Shown: one piece after another, positions 59,294 through 64,000 of the stretch
Layout: each line of letters begins with the position of its first letter
Position numbering within the stretch: position 1 is the first letter of the stretch
Origin: Hyalella azteca
Lineage: Eukaryota; Arthropoda; Malacostraca; Amphipoda; Hyalellidae
NCBI RefSeq assembly: GCF_000764305.2
Contig: NW_025947474.1
Location: 304,381 to 368,380 of the forward strand
Length of the DNA: 64,000 nt
Direction: 5' to 3'
Notes under the pieces: model-generated
Databases searched by the model: none
Told to the model about the DNA's origin: nothing
The model's input: the letters and a program-made list of their open reading frames with translations, nothing else
Translations under genes and position numbers: made by a program

Positions 59294-59600
59294 GAAAAAA
59301 TAAACCTTTGAAGATCATAATTCACTAAATTCACTAGACAATTAGATAGTAGATACTTTATCTAGCAGGAATCTAGCAGGTTCAAAAATGGCAGGAAAGC
59401 TAAAGTTTTAACTCAGAAAGTAGACATATTCTTTCAAATATGACACCAAAAGGCATTTAAAACAATGTTTTCATTTACTGACTGGTGTGATGTCTTAAGG
59501 AAAATTCACAAAATGGTGCCAAAATTTACACCTGCATAGGCCATCCTTTTATTGTTCCAATCATAGCATGAACTGAGAGTTGTATTAACTGTGTGCTAAC
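59294..59600. other. Non-coding upstream of PEX6
   Basis: No feature was recognised. Confidence 0.4.
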
Positions 59601-59688
59601 TGCTCCATGAACTGAGTGCTGCATGAACTGTGTGCTGCATGAACTGTGTGCTGCATGAACTGTGTGCTGCATGAACTGTGTGCTGCAA
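59601..59688. repeat. 16-bp minisatellite, five to six copies
   Basis: Units GCATGAACTGTGTGCT recur at a 16-base period (anchors 59606, 59622, 59638, 59654, 59670). Minus-strand frames of the AAHSSCSTQFMQH kind are artefacts. Confidence 0.92.
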
Positions 59689-60087
59689 GTGGTGGGCAGG
59701 TGCAGGTGGGAGCAGCAAGGATGGTGGCTGAAGACAATCTGCGTGTTGGCAGCCAGCATTGCCCAACTTTGACTTTGCTGGAAAAAAATAATCAAAAATC
59801 AATTAAGCAAAGTTGCAAACTGCCTGACCACTAAATGACTGCATTAAATTTTATAATTTGATTGGAGCAAAATTAATTTGAACCTTTCCAATTAGATCCC
59901 ATTACACTTTGATAGATGATATACTTTAATTTAAACTTTTCAACAACTTGCCATTGTTATGCCAAACTTCTTTTGTAAAAATAATAATGATACTGGTAGC
60001 ACATTTTCATCCATGATTTTTTTTTTAAAAATGCCTGTTTATATATAATTTTTAAACAGAAGTTTTGGAAAATTGTGCCTATTGCCT

Positions 60088-60608
60088 AATACCGTAAAAT
60101 GGGGTAACTTAGACCGGCGGGGTAACTTAGACCACTTTTCGTTTTTTCAACAAAAACCCCCACAACTCAAAAACTATTCGACATAGAAAAATTTTGTCAA
60201 TAGGCATTAAAGGCCTAATACTGAGGCTACATAACACAATAGAAAGATTTAAAAAGTTTGCATACCTAATAGGTTAAAAAATTAAAAATGTGACCCACGA
60301 AAAAAAGCTATTATTTAAAGCCTGTCAGAGTACCCCCTCCAATTTTTTTATTTTTTGGTTATACCAAAAAATATAATTGATTTTACCACCCAGTCTAAGT
60401 TACCCCCAGAGCTGGGGTAACAAAGACCATCACTTTTTTTGAAATTACATAAAGACTATGAGAGGCAGGAGCCAGCAATTTATGGTGAGTGAAGCTAGAG
60501 TATAGACCTGTATTTTGCATGTTTCAATTCAAGTTTAATTTAGCTAGTAAAAAAAAGGGCATCATTTATAAAAAAAAAGTGGTCTAAGTTACCCCATTTT
60601 ACGGTATT
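60088..60608. mobile_element. Non-autonomous DNA transposon with 28-bp perfect inverted ends
   Basis: The left end (60088-60115) starts AATACCGTAAAATGGGGTAA, and the right end (60581-60608) is its exact inverse complement. TA dinucleotides just inside the outer ends fit a TA target-site duplication, as used by Tc1/mariner-like elements. Just inside each end is a further GGTAACTTAGACCACTTTT-type block, and the left copy is duplicated. A degenerate internal copy (CTAAGTTACCCCCAGAGCTG) also exists. There is no ORF. Confidence 0.88.
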
Positions 60609-60826
60609 CCAGATTCAACTGACCATGGGTCCGTGGCACTAAACTCCTGCGTTTGGAACTTTTTTCCATACGAGACTAGACAAGAAGCTTTGTCCCGGTT
60701 TGCAATATAAACTGGGACAATTTTCAGCCCTCAGTGATAGTGTGATATGGGGGAAATCTGGGACAATACCAGGACAAGAGCAAGACCAGATGTCCCGGGG
60801 CGGTTGCCCAGGTTAAAATAGGAGGT
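60609..60826. other. Spacer between two DNA transposons
   Basis: Contains several related GGGACAA and TGTCCCGG motifs in both orientations (TTTGTCCCGGTTTG, CTGGGACAATTTTC, GATGTCCCGGGG), possibly another decayed inverted-repeat element. The evidence is weak. Confidence 0.35.
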
Positions 60827-61121
60827 TTAACACATTAAGTGCGGCAACAACCCACAGCACTGGCAGCTGGCCTAAAAACGGCCAAGTCCACTGCTAAAAA
60901 GGCCTCTAATTCAAAATATACTAGTAAATTTGTAGGTTCAGGTGCAAAAATTAAATTTTTATTTTTTCGTACATTTCATATTTTAAAGAGGCACTACTGT
61001 CATCATAAATTTTTGTCGACAAGCGCAATTGAAAAAAAAACTAAATCATGGAATTTATCCGGAAAAAAGACCCTGCCACCCACCCGTGGGTCCTCCGGGC
61101 CTCCCGCACTTAACGTGTTAA
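60827..61121. mobile_element. PiggyBac-like MITE with TTAA ends
   Basis: TTAACACATTAAGTGCGG (60827-60844) faces its inverse CCGCACTTAACGTGTTAA (61104-61121), differing at one position. The flanking TTAA is the piggyBac superfamily target site. The 295-base element carries no transposase, and the frame over it (60839-61255) is spurious. Confidence 0.82.
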
Positions 61122-61280
61122 AATTTCCCAGAATTGATACCTTTTATAACAAGACAAATTGCTTACTGATAACTGATGTCTACTTTATTTTTAGTTTGCA
61201 AATTGCAGACATGTACAATAACTTCAGACATATAAATTCAATTCCTAATCATTGACAATTCTGATCGTTATAGGCTTATA

Positions 61281-61312
61281 GCCTTATAGGACATTTTTGA
61301 GTCCTATAAGGC
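61281..61312. repeat. Perfect 12-bp hairpin
   Basis: GCCTTATAGGAC pairs with GTCCTATAAGGC across an 8-base loop. Confidence 0.75.
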
Positions 61313-62034
61313 AATAGTAGACAATTATCTTTGATAATGGCATTATCACACAATACACATATAAAGTTCATTAGAATATGAATATTGAGTACCTAAATGG
61401 GGATTGGGGAAACGAGTTAAAAATCTCTAATTTGCCAGTGTGAGTGTGTTAGTCATATGGCAAAGCAAAGAGTTTTATAGACTCTAGAGAGTATCATCAT
61501 GACCAGCAGAGACCAGATCATTCTAGACCAGCAGAGTATCATCATGTCAACATTGTCATGGATACCAGCATAAGCATTATCATACATTCATACTTAAGAT
61601 CTTGGTTTAAATCTTGAGCAAATGAGGATTACGACTTACGAGGGGTAGGGGTCACTAGGGGATTAAAAATGAACTGATTCTAATAATTCTCTGATAAGTC
61701 TGATTTACCACTAAGTCACCAACTATGTACTTTATCAAACGCCTCCTCAAATGGTTATTACGGACATTACTGGTCCAATACTGGTTACCCTACCCGCCTA
61801 CCGTTCCATATTCCAATTTCCACCATGCTTAGTGACCACACTCGATGGCATCCAATGACGCACTAGCAGCTCCAGGCCTCCAGCCTCCAGGTCCAGGCAG
61901 TCTGGCACCTGCGGAGTGCGGAATCCGTTTACCAAGTAGTCTCCCCGCGTATAGGCTTCTAGCCGGCAAAACTAGGGCTAGGAGTGTGCTGTGTGACTGA
62001 TAAATAATAATAATAGCGGTTTCAGCGCATATTA
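61313..62034. other. Non-coding, no gene supported
   Basis: A short duplication of GACCAGCAGAG with AGTATCATCATG occurs at about 61485-61555. No gene was recognised. Confidence 0.4.
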
Positions 62035-62062
62035 GGTCGTAGGCCTGTCGCCGATTCTGAAC
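62035..62062 (-). mobile_element. Possible LINE 3' tail remnant
   Basis: CGTAGGCCTGTCGCCGATTC resembles the 3' tail block of the LINE at 33231-33265 (GAGTAGGCCT...TATCGCCGATTC). It is preceded by an ATAATAATA tract at about 62003, which could be the tail repeat. The match is short. Confidence 0.3.
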
Positions 62063-63104
62063 ATTCGCAGCATTTTGCGGGCTTGAACTCGCAACTCACT
62101 GCTCCAATTTTGCTGTGCTTAAGAGGCCCGTTTAGCCGGCTCAGCCGCGTTAGTTGCTAATGTAATTTTATAACCATTACTAGGTCCAATAACTCCCCTC
62201 ATAAATAAGATATAAGTCTGAAATTTGGAATGCTATCCTGGCTAATTATTTTTAATACGTAGACATTAAGATAAATTATGTAAACTTTTTATTTCAACTG
62301 TTATCAGGGAGGATGAAATCTTGCACCCCGATATTCGTAAAGCGTGTGACTTTTCTATCAATTTCTCGATATACGTCGGTTTAACTATTTATTCTTCAAT
62401 GATCGCTACCTCAAACATTTCAAAATTATTACTCTAGTATTAGATATAAGCACTTGAAGCCCAAGGGTAGGTGAAACTTCCGTAGATTAAAGCACGACCA
62501 GACCTTAGGTTGTCATACTCTCCTGCAGGCGCCGGCAATAAATTTTGTCTTCAAGGTAAACAAGCACTCTTCTTTCACAGCCACTTCGCAGTCTGGTCTA
62601 TGAGCGTCATGGTCGTACATATATGAGGCTATGAGCGTAATTATGTTTTTAAATATGAAGAGAATGAATGCAAAAAACAACACAATTTTGTATAAAGTTT
62701 TCCATATGCTACCACATGAATGATTATTTTAATGCACATCTCTGAATTAAATGAGTTAGAATATAGCATATTAAAATCTATACGTGCAGGATTCTATGTA
62801 ATCATTGGAGTATTTCAGTCGATGTAGAAATTTTCCATGTCTGCAATTTATTAAAAACGGCTAAGAAATGTTCTTATTTTCATGTCATTCCATTCCTATA
62901 AAAATTTTTCCAAGGAGAAAAAGTAGTCAGTAACAATGCATTGAACATCGCTTAATAATATATCATATTAAAAATAATTAAGATCAGACTAGGCTACTAG
63001 ACCTACTGAGAAGGAAGGCATATTCATTGATTGCGCAGTGCCACCTTGCACCTCATCTGTGCGTAATGCGTCATGCCTCATTGTTAGGAATTTGGTGCAT
63101 GCAA
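62063..63104. other. Non-coding, no gene supported
   Basis: AT-rich with no recognised feature. Confidence 0.4.
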
Positions 63105-63172
63105 ATTGCACCTCATTATAATAAAAAAAATGCACCTCAAAAAAATAAAAAATGCACCTCATAATTGACAAG
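63105..63172. repeat. Short degenerate repeat of TGCACCTCA
   Basis: Three copies of ATGCACCTCA separated by A-rich spacers, with more distant copies upstream at 63047 and 63105. Confidence 0.65.
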
Positions 63173-63507
63173 GGTGAGAATATTCATGTCATGAATTAAA
63201 AAAAATAATATATTATGAAATACCAAACAAAATAAGAATTTGCGTTCCGTTACTACATCAACATAAGTGTGATGCATATGAGCAGGAGAGACTGGAAATG
63301 CAGAACGGACGGACTCGGGAACCTGTTGGTAAACAAACTTCCTAAACTAGGTCCTCCTTTTTTCGAGCGACGGTTGGGTAAGGACGTGTCCTAAGCTGAT
63401 CTACCGTGAGTAAAAACTGAAAAAATATTTTCGCTTCTGTAGTTAAATAATCGATTAGAAATTTGAACTTTCCCCATTATTTGGTAGGTAAAATATCTAA
63501 ATAGAGA

Positions 63508-63880
63508 ATGGATCCTAATTCTCCAGGTTTAAGTGGATCGCCTGCGCCATTGTTAGCATCGTATGATGAAGTCATTTCAGTTTCAGGGATGGAAGTGGGA
63601 GAGGACAGAGATAGACTCTCTCTATTAAATTCATCAATGGTGTCCGAGACACAACTGGCAACAGTAGGTGGGAGTACCTTAAAGCAGACCCATATCCGAC
63701 AACACCAGGGAATATTTCTTATTAATGATCTTGCCATTGCTTTTCTCAAGCCATAGCCATAGTGATAGTGTGGCAAGAATCGTGTCAAGTAACAGGAAAG
63801 TGATAGAGGAGTCTGAGTCTAGTGGTGAGAACTCTTTGGGATCCCTAGCTGGGGTGGATGAATATGTCTCCCCAAATTGA
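63508..63880 (+). pseudogene. Candidate broken ORF at the right edge
   Basis: An ATG at 63508 opens an 82-codon frame (MDPNSPGLSGSPAPLLASYD...) with coding-like composition (Ser/Asp/Glu-rich, hydrophilic). It ends at 63756. Another frame continues with a similar acidic, serine-rich stretch (SSNRKVIEESESSGENSLGS) to a TGA at about 63880, followed by codons for KRVRAQRGR in a shifted frame. This looks like one coding sequence broken by a frameshift or an unrecognised short intron. It could be the first exon of a gene leaving the window or a decayed transposon ORF. I do not recognise the family. Confidence 0.3.
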
Positions 63881-64000
63881 CACAAACGTGTGCGGGCTCA
63901 ACGGGGTAGGGAAAAGTTGACTTGCTTTTTCTCCCGTTTATTTCATATATTTGAGTGACGTAAGCTGGAAATAAGATTTAATATTAGTTAATAGGTCGAG

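Noticed and set aside
60839..61255. 138-codon plus-strand frame
   Set aside because: Most of it lies within the TTAA-flanked MITE and runs on by chance.

Overview
This is a eukaryotic, arthropod-type window. It is AT-rich, dominated by non-coding DNA, and holds one gene that can be identified with confidence. An interstitial array of the arthropod telomere motif (TTAGG)n, many variable-period minisatellites, short DNA transposons and LINE remnants suggest a repeat-rich arthropod genome. A crustacean such as an amphipod is my guess, and that is an inference only.

The recognisable gene is PEX6, the peroxisomal AAA+ ATPase. It lies on the minus strand between 49740 and 58715. I could join ten exons with matching splice phases into one 2931-nt reading frame (976 aa plus stop), almost the length of human PEX6. 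The second ATPase domain (D2) is intact. The first (D1) has lost a recognisable Walker A motif. Two exon borders are caught in intronic tandem duplications (110-bp and 166-bp units), which create decoy splice sites. Two PEX6 neighbourhoods (intron 2 and the region upstream of the start) carry the same roughly 460-bp short transposon, and a third, inverted copy lies at 37.2 kb. Further upstream are a TA-flanked element with 28-bp terminal inverted repeats (60.1-60.6 kb) and a TTAA-flanked piggyBac-like MITE (60.8-61.1 kb).

From 1 to about 49.7 kb I see no conserved gene. A two-exon reading frame at 11.7-12.4 kb could encode a 58-aa secreted peptide. A few isolated exon-like open stretches (5.5 kb, 34.3 kb) and a frame-shifted ORF at the right edge (63.5 kb) are weak candidates. 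The rest is tandem repeats with 16-66 bp units (at least 22 arrays), hairpins, a 300-bp foldback element at 47.2-47.5 kb, and the 3' end of a non-LTR retrotransposon at 33.2-33.5 kb.

The assembly is suspect in places. Three full copies (2207, 13209, 44432) and one half copy (33764) of the Nextera transposase mosaic-end junction adapter are embedded in the sequence, with single-base Ns at 2530 and 13170. The adapter at 44432 is flanked by near-copies of sequence from 38.8 kb and 40.8 kb, as expected of an unclipped mate-pair junction read. Order and orientation across these points should not be trusted. The PEX6 gene contains no such adapter.
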